Positions 21,164 to 29,056 of a DNA stretch of 64,000 nt are shown one piece after another; position 1 is the first letter of the stretch, and each line of letters starts with the position of its first letter. Position numbers and translations under genes: made by a program. The DNA is from Mycolicibacterium psychrotolerans. Lineage in GTDB: Bacteria; Actinomycetota; Actinomycetes; Mycobacteriales; Mycobacteriaceae. A model generated the notes under the pieces. The model was not told the DNA's origin, did no database searches, and saw only the letters and a program-made list of their open reading frames with translations. The stretch covers positions 1,054,001 to 1,118,000 of the forward strand of contig NZ_AP022574.1 in NCBI RefSeq assembly GCF_010729305.1, read 5' to 3'.

Positions 21164-21721
21164 TCAGGTGTGCGCGGGCGTCGCAGCGAACTGGTCGGTG
21201 ATCGCCTGACAGAACGCGGGGAGGTCGTCGGGGGAGCGGCTGGTGATGAGGTTGCCGTCGATGCAGACCTCCTGGTCGACGACGGTCGCGCCCGCGTTGC
21301 GCAGGTCGGTGCGCAGACTCGGGTACGACGTCAGCGTCCGGTCCTTGACGACGCCCGCCTCGAGCAGCGCCCACGGCCCGTGGCAGATCGCGGCGACCGG
21401 CTTGCCGGAGCGGACGAAGTCACCGACGAAGGCCACGGCCGCCTCGTCGAGACGCAGCTTGTCGCCGTTGACGGTGCCACCCGGCACCACGAGCGCATCG
21501 AATTCGTCGACGCTGGCGTCGCCCACCACCCGGTCGACGGCGAACGTGCCCGCCGGTTCCAGATCGTGGTTGCGCGCGTCGATCTCCCCCGGTTTCAGCG
21601 AGAGCAACTCGACCCGGCCGCCGGCATCGGTGACCGCGGCGCGCGGCTGCTCGAGTTCGACCTTCTCGACGCCGTCGGCGGCCAGGAAGGCGATTCTGCG
21701 GCCCTGAAGTTGATTCGGCAT
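21164..21721 (-). CDS. PfpI/DJ-1-type glutamine amidotransferase-like protein
   Basis: A 185-residue DJ-1/PfpI-fold protein. The nucleophile elbow is AAICHGPW with Cys113 followed by His114; an acidic residue in VEKVELEQP and the DALVVPGGTVNGDKLR loop also fit the family. Members act as proteases, chaperones or glyoxalase/deglycase-type stress enzymes; which applies here is open. A SigF-like promoter (GTTT-N14-GGGTAA) precedes it, supporting a general stress role. Start ATG 21721. Confidence 0.82.
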   Translation of the reverse strand: MPNQLQGRRIAFLAADGVEKVELEQPRAAVTDAGGRVELLSLKPGEIDARNHDLEPAGTFAVDRVVGDASVDEFDALVVPGGTVNGDKLRLDEAAVAFVGDFVRSGKPVAAICHGPWALLEAGVVKDRTLTSYPSLRTDLRNAGATVVDQEVCIDGNLITSRSPDDLPAFCQAITDQFAATPAHT

Positions 21722-21755
21722 GGCGTATCAGATCCTTTCGTCGCTGCGCGGGCGG

Positions 21756-21779
21756 TTACCCGCTGGCCGGCGATCAAAC
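21756..21779 (-). promoter_or_regulatory. SigF-like promoter candidate for PfpI-like gene
   Basis: On the minus strand GTTT (21779-21776), fourteen bases, then GGGTAA (21761-21756) sit about 35 bases before the start codon. Spacing is one base shorter than the usual 15-17. Confidence 0.4.
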
Positions 21780-21790
21780 CGCGTGCCGGG

Positions 21791-22069
21791 TCAGGGTGAG
21801 GAGGTGCCGTCCGAGTGCGGCGTGGGGCTCTGGGCGGACTCCCATTTGGACTCCAGCGACCGGGTGACGCGGGTGCCCGCCGCCAGGTCGAGCTGGAACG
21901 TCTCGGCGTCGTCGTTCTCGAACGTCACCAGGAATCCGCTGTCGCTGGACGCCTTGTGCACCACCTTGTACGGCCGCTCACCGTCGCCGCGGTCGACCAC
22001 GATGACGTCCCCGGGCGCGACGTCGTCGATGGGATCGGCAGAAGGGGGACTCGATGGTGCGTCAGACAT
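21791..22069 (-). CDS. conserved hypothetical protein
   Basis: A 92-residue soluble protein starting at ATG 22069 (MSDAPSSPPSADPIDDVAPG). The central VAPGDVIVVDRGDGERPYKV and FLVTFENDDAETFQLDLAAG look like a small beta-barrel (SH3-like) with Ser/Pro-rich ends. No catalytic motif is visible. The frame extends upstream without family-like sequence. Function unknown; it lies in a cluster with SigF-type promoters. Confidence 0.55.
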   Translation of the reverse strand: MSDAPSSPPSADPIDDVAPGDVIVVDRGDGERPYKVVHKASSDSGFLVTFENDDAETFQLDLAAGTRVTRSLESKWESAQSPTPHSDGTSSP

Positions 22070-22101
22070 TCCTCGACCGTATCCGACGTCTCGCCGACGG
22101 T

Positions 22102-22126
22102 GTTTCGACGTCCGGCTCGCGGGTAG
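22102..22126 (+). promoter_or_regulatory. SigF-type promoter for 22160 gene
   Basis: GTTT (22102-22105), fifteen bases, then GGGTAG (22121-22126) matches the mycobacterial SigF consensus in elements and spacing, 33 bases before the 22160 start codon. Confidence 0.5.
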
Positions 22127-22159
22127 GGGCCGCCGACATCCGACGATCGAGGAGGCATC

Positions 22160-22381
22160 ATGCCCGCAGGACAGACCGGTTTCGACGACGTCAGCTTCGA
22201 CCTGGTGTCCGTGCAGTACCACTCACTGAAGGCGGGGCACGACTACGGCCAGTACGTCCGTGACGCCGAGAACGCCGGCCGCGACGACATCGCGGCATTC
22301 TTCTCCGACGTGATGAAGCAGGACGCCGAGCGCGCACAAAGGTGCCACCAGTTCCTCAAGGAGCTCGGGCAGTCGCAGTGA
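22160..22381 (+). CDS. small helical conserved protein
   Basis: A 73-residue, mostly helical acidic protein (MPAGQTGFDDVSFDLVSVQY, then HDYGQYVRDAENAGRDDIAA and DAERAQRCHQFLKELG). The spacing of Glu/His/Asp on helices resembles one helical pair of ferritin-like proteins but is too short for a complete di-metal site. It has a clear SigF-type promoter upstream and a strong hairpin downstream, so it is a single-gene stress-type unit. Function unknown. Confidence 0.65.
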   Translation: MPAGQTGFDDVSFDLVSVQYHSLKAGHDYGQYVRDAENAGRDDIAAFFSDVMKQDAERAQRCHQFLKELGQSQ

Positions 22382-22390
22382 GCCCGTCGG

Positions 22391-22429
22391 CCCCGCGGTG
22401 ACGCTTCGTTTGGCCAGCAAACCGCGGGG
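22391..22429 (+). terminator. hairpin terminator after 22160 gene
   Basis: CCCCGCGGT (22391-22399) pairs perfectly with ACCGCGGGG (22421-22429) ten bases after the stop. There is no U-tract, as is usual for mycobacterial I-shaped terminators. An overlapping alternative stem (GTTTG with CAAAC) sits in the loop. Confidence 0.5.
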
Positions 22430-22482
22430 TACTGCTCGACTGGCGTCGCGGACCGCACGCCCGGTCGAGAGAGGAAGTCAAC

Positions 22483-23187
22483 ATGACACGTGGGCAGTGG
22501 ACGCGCGCCGCCGCAGCGTTGATCGCAGGAGCCGGAGCCGCCGTGGTCGGCGGTGCCGTCGCTCCGACGGCGAACGCCCAGGGATGTCCGGACGTCGAGG
22601 TGGTGTTCGCCCGCGGCACCAGCGAGCAGGCAGGTGTGGGCGGTGTCGGGCAGGCGTTCGTCGACGCGGTGCGTGCGCAGGCCGCACCCCGCTCCGTCGG
22701 CGTCTACGCGGTGAACTACGCCGCCGCCAACAACTTCGAGCAACGTGAAGACATCGCCCGCACGGTCATCGACGGTGTCCGCGACGAGGCCGATCATGTC
22801 CAGGCCATGGCCGCCAACTGCCCGAACACCCGCATGGTGCTCGGCGGCTACTCGCAGGGCGCCGTGGTGTCGGGCTTCACCACCTCCGACGTGGTGCCCA
22901 GCGCGGTGCCGGCCGCCATCGCGCCGCGGCCGATGCCCCCCGAGGTGGCCGACCACGTCGCCGCGGTCGTGCTGTTCGGCACGCCGTCGGGCGAATTCCT
23001 CGGCCGGTACGGCGCACCGGCGATCACCATCGGGCCGGCCTACGCGGACAAGACGCTGCAGCTGTGCGCGCAGGGCGACACGATCTGTTCCGGTGCCTCC
23101 GACGGCGGCCCGACCGTGGCGCACGCCCTGTACCCGGTGAACGGAATGGTCACCGAGGGAGCGACGTACGCCGTCGGCCGGCTGTAG
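22483..23187 (+). CDS. secreted cutinase-family esterase
   Basis: A 234-residue exported serine esterase. Signal peptide 1-32 (hydrophobic core, TANA cleavage). The triad is complete: Ser124 in GGYSQGA, Asp199 in CAQGDTIC and His214 in TVAHALYP. Family disulphides fit Cys35-Cys113 and Cys195-Cys202. Mycobacterial cutinase-like proteins (Culp) hydrolyse lipid or polyester ester bonds at the cell surface; the natural substrate is unknown. SD-like GAGAGGAAG precedes ATG 22483. Convergent with the zinc ribbon gene, two bases away. Confidence 0.92.
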   Translation: MTRGQWTRAAAALIAGAGAAVVGGAVAPTANAQGCPDVEVVFARGTSEQAGVGGVGQAFVDAVRAQAAPRSVGVYAVNYAAANNFEQREDIARTVIDGVRDEADHVQAMAANCPNTRMVLGGYSQGAVVSGFTTSDVVPSAVPAAIAPRPMPPEVADHVAAVVLFGTPSGEFLGRYGAPAITIGPAYADKTLQLCAQGDTICSGASDGGPTVAHALYPVNGMVTEGATYAVGRL

Positions 23188-23188
23188 T

Positions 23189-23443
23189 TCACGCCCCGGC
23201 GGGCACCGGGTAGCGGTCGTTGACGTCGGCGTTGGTGTCCTTGCGGGCGCAGTGCGCACAGCAGAACATGCCCTCGTCGGTCTCGATGCCGTGGCCGAGG
23301 ATGCGGCACCCGCAGTGCCCGCACTCCGGCGCGAGTTGCATCGTGGCGCACTCGACGCTGTCGAACGTCGCCGACCGGCCGTCCGGCCAGGTCACCGTGA
23401 AGGCCTTGTCGTAGTCGTTTCCACAGGTGGCGCAGATGGTCAT
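23189..23443 (-). CDS. small zinc-ribbon protein
   Basis: An 84-residue protein starting at ATG 23443 (MTICATCGNDYDKAF). It carries three Cys pairs: C4-x2-C7, then CATMQLAPECGHCGCR, and CCAHCARKD, which indicates one or two treble-clef or ribbon zinc sites. The ATFDSVECATMQLAPECGHC pattern is seen in small actinobacterial hypotheticals. It may bind nucleic acid or a partner protein; no function is known. The frame extends upstream without conserved sequence. Confidence 0.65.
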   Translation of the reverse strand: MTICATCGNDYDKAFTVTWPDGRSATFDSVECATMQLAPECGHCGCRILGHGIETDEGMFCCAHCARKDTNADVNDRYPVPAGA

Positions 23444-23591
23444 CGCGGTCCTCTCGAGTCGGTGTCGTGCGGGTCGGGCACCGGATTCCCGCAGCGTGTG
23501 GTCACAAACCCAGGGGTTTGGCCGGCGACGGAGAGGGCATGAAGGAGAAGCAGCGCCGACCCGGCGCCGCGATGTCTGCCGAGGAGCACAT

Positions 23592-24281
23592 GTGACCACC
23601 GCATACACCGATTTCGACGCCACCGCCGCAGCGGAGGTCTATCCCCCGCAGGAGGATTCGCACCTGCTGATCGAGGTGCTGGTGGCCGCCGGACTGGCCC
23701 CCGGAGCACGGGTGGCCGACCTGTGTACCGGCAGCGGAGTGGTCGCGGTAGCGGCTGCCCAGGCGGGCGCGGCAGAGGTCGCCGCATTCGACATCTGCCC
23801 CACCGCGGTGGCACATGCCCGCCGCACCGCGTCGGCCGCGGGTGTCAACGTCGCGGTGCACCGGGGATCTTGGGCGCGGGCAATCGAATTCGCACCGTTC
23901 GACGTGGTGGTGGCGAATCCCCCCTACGTGCCGCAGGCGCCCGTCGACGACACCGACTCCATTCCGGTCGACGCGGGCCCGTCCCAGGCCTGGAACGCAG
24001 GCGCCGACGGCCGCCTGGTCCTGGACCCGATGTGCGCGGCCGCACCGCTTCTGCTGGACGACGGTGGCACGATGCTGATCGTGCACTCGGAATGCTCGGA
24101 CGTCCAACGCACGCTCACCGCACTGCGCAGTCAGGGCATGCGCGCCGAAGTCGTTGCCCAGCAGTTGATTCCCTTCGGACCCGTGATGACCGCTCGCGCC
24201 GCGTGGCTGACCCGCGCCGGTCTGCTGGCGCCGGGCTGCCGGACGGAGCGCATCGTCGTGGTCCGCGCGGACGCCCCGTGA
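23592..24281 (+). CDS. HemK-like class I SAM methyltransferase
   Basis: A 229-residue methyltransferase. GTG 23592 is chosen because the conserved sequence starts there (VTTAYTDFDATAAAEVYPPQ); the longer frame from 23427 is unlike the family. SAM motif I is ADLCTGSGVVAVAA (about 42-54), motif II DICPTAVAHAR, and the catalytic NPPY is at 109-112, typical of N5-glutamine or N6-adenine methyltransferases. It is shorter than PrmC and lacks its N-terminal helical domain, closer to the HemK2/MTQ2 type that acts on proteins. The stop overlaps the CDGSH gene by GTGA, so the two are coupled. Substrate unknown. Confidence 0.82.
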   Translation: MTTAYTDFDATAAAEVYPPQEDSHLLIEVLVAAGLAPGARVADLCTGSGVVAVAAAQAGAAEVAAFDICPTAVAHARRTASAAGVNVAVHRGSWARAIEFAPFDVVVANPPYVPQAPVDDTDSIPVDAGPSQAWNAGADGRLVLDPMCAAAPLLLDDGGTMLIVHSECSDVQRTLTALRSQGMRAEVVAQQLIPFGPVMTARAAWLTRAGLLAPGCRTERIVVVRADAP

Positions 24282-24514
24282 CCGATCAGCCGCCGCGTGT
24301 CGTCCGCGTCGTTCCCGGCGGCCCGGTCATGGTGGAAGGCCCTGTGCGCGTGGAACTCCCGGACGGCAGCGTGGTGGAGTCAGACCGGTTCATGGTCGCC
24401 ATCTGCGCCTGCCGGCGGTCGAAGACCTACCCGCTGTGCGACACCAGCCACCGGCGCCGCGAGCGGCCGGGTTCCGGGTCAGACCAGGGATCAGTCCAGA
24501 GCTCGGCGCAGTGA
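24278..24514 (+). CDS. CDGSH iron-sulfur domain protein
   Basis: A 78-residue protein starting at GTG 24278, overlapping the methyltransferase stop. The CDGSH cluster ligands are all present: Cys43, Cys45, Cys54 and His58 (CACRRSKTYPLCDTSH), which would hold a redox-active 2Fe-2S cluster. The N-terminus (RVVPGGPVMVEGPVRVELPD) is the strand region of the single-domain bacterial type. It probably transfers electrons or clusters to a partner; the downstream heme-oxygenase-fold enzyme, whose end overlaps by 24 bases on the other strand, is the obvious candidate (inference). Confidence 0.85.
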   Translation: MTDQPPRVVRVVPGGPVMVEGPVRVELPDGSVVESDRFMVAICACRRSKTYPLCDTSHRRRERPGSGSDQGSVQSSAQ

Positions 24515-25501
24515 GCTGCGGCCGGAGCGCCAGCTGGTCATGAGGTGATCGGCCAGCCGTTCCTCGACCACGTCGAACGCGCGAATGCCGAACACGACGT
24601 CGACGTCCAGATCCGGTTCCCGGGCGACGAGGTCACCCACGACATCAGTGCGCACGACCTGCTCGTGCACGGCATCCGCCTCGACGTGTTCGCGGTAGAA
24701 CGCCGCGCACTCCTCGGGGGCACCGAGCCGCTCCAACGCCTGCACCATCCGCTTGGATCCCGGCGGGGACGTCACCTCGGTCGCGGCGAAGTGACCGACG
24801 GCGGCACCGCGCAGGCGCCGGTGCAGACCGAACATCGACATCAGGTTGACCACGGCCAACGACTCGGCCGGCACGATCGACAGGTAGCCGAGGTACGTGG
24901 GGTCCAGCCCCGCCGCGGCCATCAGATCGGCGAACAGCTGCTGATGGAGCCGCGCGCCCTTGCCCGCGCCGAACTCGTCGAACTCGACCGCGACGAACGA
25001 GGCCTTGGCCTGCCCGGTCAGCCGGGGAATGGCCCAGGCGTGCGGGTCACCTTCTTTGAGGTGGTACAGCGACCGGTGCGCGAAGTACTCACGCATCTGG
25101 TCCCAGGTTCCCTCGTCCCGCAGGTGGTAGGACGGACCGTTGCCGCTCACCGGTTCGACGCACAGCGCGTCGAGCTCGGCCAGCGCGGTGGTGCCCGGAT
25201 CGATCTCGCCCACCGCGCGGCGGATGTCCTCGAGGAACAGGTCCTCGAGGCGTCCCCGGAGATAGAGCAGGCCGGGGTTCCATTCCCACCCGGCATCCAC
25301 ACCGGCGAACCCGCGGTAGTGCAGCTCGTAGCAGAGGTAGAGGGCCAGCTGCAGATCGAGCCCGGCGGGATCGGCGTCGGCAAGCGACGTCTCCACCCGG
25401 GTCAGGTAGCGCAGCGGTGCCCGCTCGGCCAGCAGCTCCACCACCGACAAAGAGATCGGTCCTCGGGGTTCGGGCAGCACGGGTTGAACCATCGTGGGCA
25501 T
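24491..25501 (-). CDS. iron-containing redox enzyme (heme-oxygenase-like fold)
   Basis: A protein of about 336 residues from ATG 25501; in-frame starts at 25528, 25567 and 25492 are also possible because no clear ribosome site separates them. It matches the heme-oxygenase-like diiron/iron redox enzyme family: LQLALYLCYELHYRGFAGVD, then AVEFDEFGAGKGARLHQQLF, and a helix with HVEADAVHEQVVRTDVVGD carrying Glu/His/Asp ligands. Known relatives do N-oxygenation, desaturation or C-C cleavage in natural-product pathways. It shares the locus with the CDGSH protein and methyltransferase. Convergent with them, which suggests coordination rather than one operon. Confidence 0.75.
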   Translation of the reverse strand: MPTMVQPVLPEPRGPISLSVVELLAERAPLRYLTRVETSLADADPAGLDLQLALYLCYELHYRGFAGVDAGWEWNPGLLYLRGRLEDLFLEDIRRAVGEIDPGTTALAELDALCVEPVSGNGPSYHLRDEGTWDQMREYFAHRSLYHLKEGDPHAWAIPRLTGQAKASFVAVEFDEFGAGKGARLHQQLFADLMAAAGLDPTYLGYLSIVPAESLAVVNLMSMFGLHRRLRGAAVGHFAATEVTSPPGSKRMVQALERLGAPEECAAFYREHVEADAVHEQVVRTDVVGDLVAREPDLDVDVVFGIRAFDVVEERLADHLMTSWRSGRSSLRRALD

Positions 25502-25719
25502 CACAGCTGCGACATACCCGCCGGACATCGTGCCAAACCGGCGTGGCGGCGTCGGCCCCGTACCCACAGAGGGGTCTTGATCACACCTGATGCAGTCTTT
25601 TTCACATTTCGCGTGGATGGCTATCGGTCACCGCACCGGTGGGTAGCCCAGGACCAGGCGCACTCACGTGCCACACGAAAGACCACAGACCATCGACTCC
25701 CGAAGGAGTGAGGAACCCT

Positions 25720-26697
25720 ATGGCCACCACGGCTACCACCGAAAGCACCACCGCCACGCTGATCGCTCAGCTGCGGACCGTCCTCGACCTGACCAACACC
25801 GAGATCCAGGTCGCCGAGACGCGCATCACGCAGGCCCGCACCGACGCGGTCCGTCGCGAGCTCACCCAGAACGCCGAGAACGGGCGTGCCCGCGCGGAGG
25901 CCATCGAGACGGCGATCCGCGACCTCGGCGGGTTCCCGGACGTGATCGGCCCGTTCCTGGGCCGCGCCGCCGCCGCGGTCAAGGCCCTCACCGAGCAGGC
26001 CGCGCCGTTCGACGAGGCGCTGCTGGGCGACCTCGCGCTGGAGGACCAGCTGCTGGACCGGTCGCGTTACATCAAGGCACTGGCCGTCGCGGCCAAGCAC
26101 AAGGACGTCGAGGTCCTCGCCGATCGCCTGATCACCGCGCATTCGGCGACGGTGAACTGGCTGACCACCGTGCTGGCCGAGGATGCCCTCGGTGGACCGG
26201 CGGCGCTGCGCCGCACGCCGGTGCAGGCCGCGGCCGGGTTGACCGTCAAGCTGTTGAACCTCCCGTTCACGTGGTCGGTGCGGCGCGCCGAGCGTGCCGC
26301 CGAGGCGGTGCGGTCCGTCCGCCCGGCCTTCGACGATCTCGTCGACCGCGGCGCACGCAGCAGCGAGATCGCGGCGAAGGCCCTGGCCGGGGCCCGCAAC
26401 TCGGCGTTGGAGGCCGCAGAGCGCATCACCCGTGAGCAGGGCGCCGAAGACGCCGCCGACGCGATCCACGCGGCGCGCGGGGCCGCGGGCGTCCTCGACA
26501 GCCAGGAGCTGCCGATCGCCGACTACGACGAGCTGAACCAGACCGACGCCGTCGCCGCGGTGAAGGACCTCACCGACGCCTCGGACATCCGCGTGATCGT
26601 CGCCTACGAGGAGGCGCACAAGAATCGGCCGCGCGTGGTGTCCGCCGCGCAGACCCGGCTGGCCGCCATCGCTCAGGAGGTCGTCGGCATCAGCTGA
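25720..26697 (+). CDS. ferritin-like domain protein
   Basis: A 325-residue protein starting at ATG 25720 (MATTATTESTTATLIAQLRT), after an AAGGAGTG ribosome site; upstream frame to 25639 is not needed. It is almost entirely helical, with repeated acidic helices (TNTEIQVAETRITQARTDAV, ALEDQLLDRSRYIKALAVAA, AKHKDVEVLADRLITAHSAT) characteristic of a ferritin-like domain in mycobacteria. Iron ligands are plausible (Glu and His on helices) but not proven. A strong hairpin follows. Monocistronic; role probably iron or oxidative-stress related (inference). Confidence 0.65.
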   Translation: MATTATTESTTATLIAQLRTVLDLTNTEIQVAETRITQARTDAVRRELTQNAENGRARAEAIETAIRDLGGFPDVIGPFLGRAAAAVKALTEQAAPFDEALLGDLALEDQLLDRSRYIKALAVAAKHKDVEVLADRLITAHSATVNWLTTVLAEDALGGPAALRRTPVQAAAGLTVKLLNLPFTWSVRRAERAAEAVRSVRPAFDDLVDRGARSSEIAAKALAGARNSALEAAERITREQGAEDAADAIHAARGAAGVLDSQELPIADYDELNQTDAVAAVKDLTDASDIRVIVAYEEAHKNRPRVVSAAQTRLAAIAQEVVGIS

Positions 26698-26712
26698 CCC
26701 ACCTCGATTCCG

Positions 26713-26744
26713 CCGGCGTGGACCCTCTCCAGGGTCTGCGCCGG
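26713..26744 (+). terminator. hairpin terminator after ferritin-like gene
   Basis: CCGGCG, TG, GACCCT, loop CTCC, AGGGTC, TG, CGCCGG form a continuous 14-pair stem including two G-T wobble pairs, 16 bases after the stop. It has no long U-tract. Confidence 0.65.
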
Positions 26745-26782
26745 TGGTGTTTCACGGTGAGCCGACGGGGTCACCTTGACGG

Positions 26783-26818
26783 CACCTCATCGGCTCGTTA
26801 GAGAATTCTCATGAGGTG
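26783..26818. promoter_or_regulatory. nested palindromes upstream of KAS-like gene
   Basis: CACCTCAT (26783-26790) is inverted as ATGAGGTG (26811-26818), and GAGAATTCTC (26801-26810) between them is a perfect 10-base palindrome. The block ends 26 bases before the KAS-like start codon, a position suitable for an operator. Confidence 0.4.
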
Positions 26819-26844
26819 TCGACGGGCAAGGGGGATCGGACGCA

Positions 26845-28095
26845 ATGACCAGGGGTGAGCGGCCCGGTGGCCGACCCGAAGTCGTGGTGACCGCGGTCGC
26901 CGCGACGACGGCACTGGCGGCTGATGCCGAGCAGACGTGGGAGGCGCTGCTCGACGGCACAAGCGGGATCACGTCGATCAAGGACCAGCTCGGTGAGGCC
27001 TTCGAGTTGCCCGTCACGATCGGCGGGCGTATTCGCGAGGATTTCGACACGCAGCTGAACCGGGTGGAGATCCGCCGGCTGTCGTACATGCAGAAAATGG
27101 CGTTGCTGCTCAACCGGCGGCTCTGGGCGGCCGCGGGCACCCCCGAGGTGGACACCCGCCGACTGCTGGTGTCGGTCAGCCACGCCTACGGCAGCACGCT
27201 GGACCTGTGGACCGGTTACGAGGAGTTCAAGTCGCGCGGCTTGCGTGCGATCTCTCCGTTGGCGGTGCAGATGCACATGCCCAACGCGCCGGCCGCTGCT
27301 GTGGGCCTCGATCGGCAGGCCAAGGCCGGGGTCATCGCGCCGACCAGTGGCGACGCCTCCGGCGCGTCGGCGATCGCCGAAGCCTGGCGCCTGATCACCC
27401 TCGGTGAAGCGGACATCGCGATCTGCGGTGGGGTGGAATCGAGGATCGAGCCCCTGCCCATCGTGGCGTTCGACAACCAGGGCCTGATGTCCCACCACAA
27501 CGACGACCCGTCCAGGGCCTGCCGGCCGTTCGACCGCGAGCGCGACGGCATGGTGTTCGGGGAGGCGGGCGCGTTGTTGCTGCTGGAGACCGAGGAGCAT
27601 GCCACTGCGCGCGGCGCGACGATCCTGGGTCGGCTGCTGGGGGTCGGCACCACCGCCGACACCTTCGACCTGATCGAGCCCGACCCCACCGGCGAGGAGG
27701 CCGCTGCCGCGGTGTCCCGTGCCCTGCAGCTGGCGGGGTTGGGGGCGAGCGACGTCGACGTGGTGACCGCACACGCCGCGGGCACCCGGGGCGGTGACCT
27801 CGCCGAAGCGCGCGCCCTCCACATCGCGCTGGGCGGCCATCGCCCCGCCGTGACGGCGCCCAAGGGTGCGCTCGGGCATTCGATGGGCGCCTCGGGCGCG
27901 GTCGGCGCCGTGCTCACGGTGCAGACGTTGCGCGACGGCGTGGTGGCGCCGACGCTGAACTACGAGAACGCGGACCCCGATATCGACCTCGACGTCGTGG
28001 CAGGCGCCGGCCGCTCCGGCGACTACCGGCACGCGGTGTCGAACACGCTGGGCTTCGGGGGCCACAATGTGTCCCTGGTGTTCGGAAAGGCTTGA
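26845..28095 (+). CDS. KasA/KasB-like beta-ketoacyl synthase with Asp at the Cys site
   Basis: A 416-residue thiolase-fold protein with the length and landmarks of mycobacterial KasA/KasB. The catalytic His and Lys are kept at His310 (TAHAAG), Lys340 and His345 (APKGALGHSMGASGA). The nucleophile loop reads APTSGDASGASAIAEAW, so Asp170 replaces the active-site Cys of KasA/KasB. A protein without the Cys cannot form the acyl-thioester used for condensation. It could be a decarboxylase, a chain-length or partner subunit, or a non-condensing scaffold. A stop-start hairpin and nested palindromes upstream show it has its own promoter. It may act with fatty-acid synthase II or a lipid-specific system. 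Not truncated. Confidence 0.82.
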   Translation: MTRGERPGGRPEVVVTAVAATTALAADAEQTWEALLDGTSGITSIKDQLGEAFELPVTIGGRIREDFDTQLNRVEIRRLSYMQKMALLLNRRLWAAAGTPEVDTRRLLVSVSHAYGSTLDLWTGYEEFKSRGLRAISPLAVQMHMPNAPAAAVGLDRQAKAGVIAPTSGDASGASAIAEAWRLITLGEADIAICGGVESRIEPLPIVAFDNQGLMSHHNDDPSRACRPFDRERDGMVFGEAGALLLLETEEHATARGATILGRLLGVGTTADTFDLIEPDPTGEEAAAAVSRALQLAGLGASDVDVVTAHAAGTRGGDLAEARALHIALGGHRPAVTAPKGALGHSMGASGAVGAVLTVQTLRDGVVAPTLNYENADPDIDLDVVAGAGRSGDYRHAVSNTLGFGGHNVSLVFGKA

Positions 28096-28098
28096 CGC

Positions 28099-28950
28099 TC
28101 AGCGGATCAGGTACTGCTGCCCGGGCATGAACGGGCCCAGCAACTCGCTGCGCGCTCCGCAGGACAGCACGGTCGGGGCGAACGGGTCGCCGGTGTGCAT
28201 GGCGAGCAGGAGCCGGCGGGCACCGAACCAGTTCCGCGCCACGACATCGCGCTGCGCGGCCGGGGTGCTCTCGTTCAGCGCCCAGTTCGAGATGAACAGA
28301 TCCGCGGACACGTGAAGATGCCCGGCCAGTCCGATCGGGACGATGTTGACCGCTCCCTCGATCGGCCGGACCGGGCCTTGCGCGTGCAGCACCACCCGGT
28401 CCGCGTCGAGCGTCGCACTCAGGTAGAGCCATTGCAGCGCCGAGAACACCGGCGTGTCGATCAGCACGACGGTCGCGTCCCCGGCGTGCAAGCGGACCAG
28501 CAGACGGGTCAGACTGCCGAATCCGCCGCCCCACTCGACCACCGTGCCGACGTCGCGCAGCGATTCTCCGGTCGCCTCCTGATAGCGGAGCAGGTGATAC
28601 ATCTGATGCACGGTGTTCGACGACGTCTGTATCGAGTGTCCGGGTACCGGCACCGTCGGCGGAGCCCCCACCGGGTCTTCGGCGAGCAGGCCGACGTCGT
28701 CGAGGTGGGCCAGGACGTAGGGCATCTCGTCGCCGAGTAAATGCTCGTCGACGAACATCTGGTAGCGAATGGCCGGGTGGCGCAGGAAATCCCACGGCGG
28801 GACGGGCAACAGATCCCGCTCCAGGTCGGCATTGCGCTGGGCCCAGTCGGCGCGGACGTACCGAGAGGCCGTGCAGCCCCGGACCAGGTCCAGCTTGGCC
28901 GCGAATGCCGTTGCGAGAGCGTGGAACCGACGCTCGAGGGCCACGGTCAT
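28099..28950 (-). CDS. putative sugar O-methyltransferase
   Basis: About 283 residues from ATG 28950 (MTVALERRFHALATAFAAKL); ATGs at 29004 and 29055 are alternatives. The SAM-binding loop is TVVEWGGGFGSLTRLLVRLH and acidic strand VVLIDTPVF follows. The order, with an N-terminal helical domain containing PWDFLRHPAIRYQMFVDEHL, is that of the putative sugar O-methyltransferase family found next to polysaccharide or glycolipid genes. Here no glycosyltransferase lies nearby, so the acceptor is unknown. Tail-to-tail with the KAS-like gene, four bases apart; head-to-head with the Nudix gene. Confidence 0.6.
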   Translation of the reverse strand: MTVALERRFHALATAFAAKLDLVRGCTASRYVRADWAQRNADLERDLLPVPPWDFLRHPAIRYQMFVDEHLLGDEMPYVLAHLDDVGLLAEDPVGAPPTVPVPGHSIQTSSNTVHQMYHLLRYQEATGESLRDVGTVVEWGGGFGSLTRLLVRLHAGDATVVLIDTPVFSALQWLYLSATLDADRVVLHAQGPVRPIEGAVNIVPIGLAGHLHVSADLFISNWALNESTPAAQRDVVARNWFGARRLLLAMHTGDPFAPTVLSCGARSELLGPFMPGQQYLIR

Positions 28951-29056
28951 CGGGTGGTCCGGGTGCTCGGGTGCTTGGCGAGGGACGTCATGGCGGGGCG
29001 ACATACCCGCTGCGCACCAGCTCAACCCCCTCGGCGGCCGGCGATAGTCTCGCACG

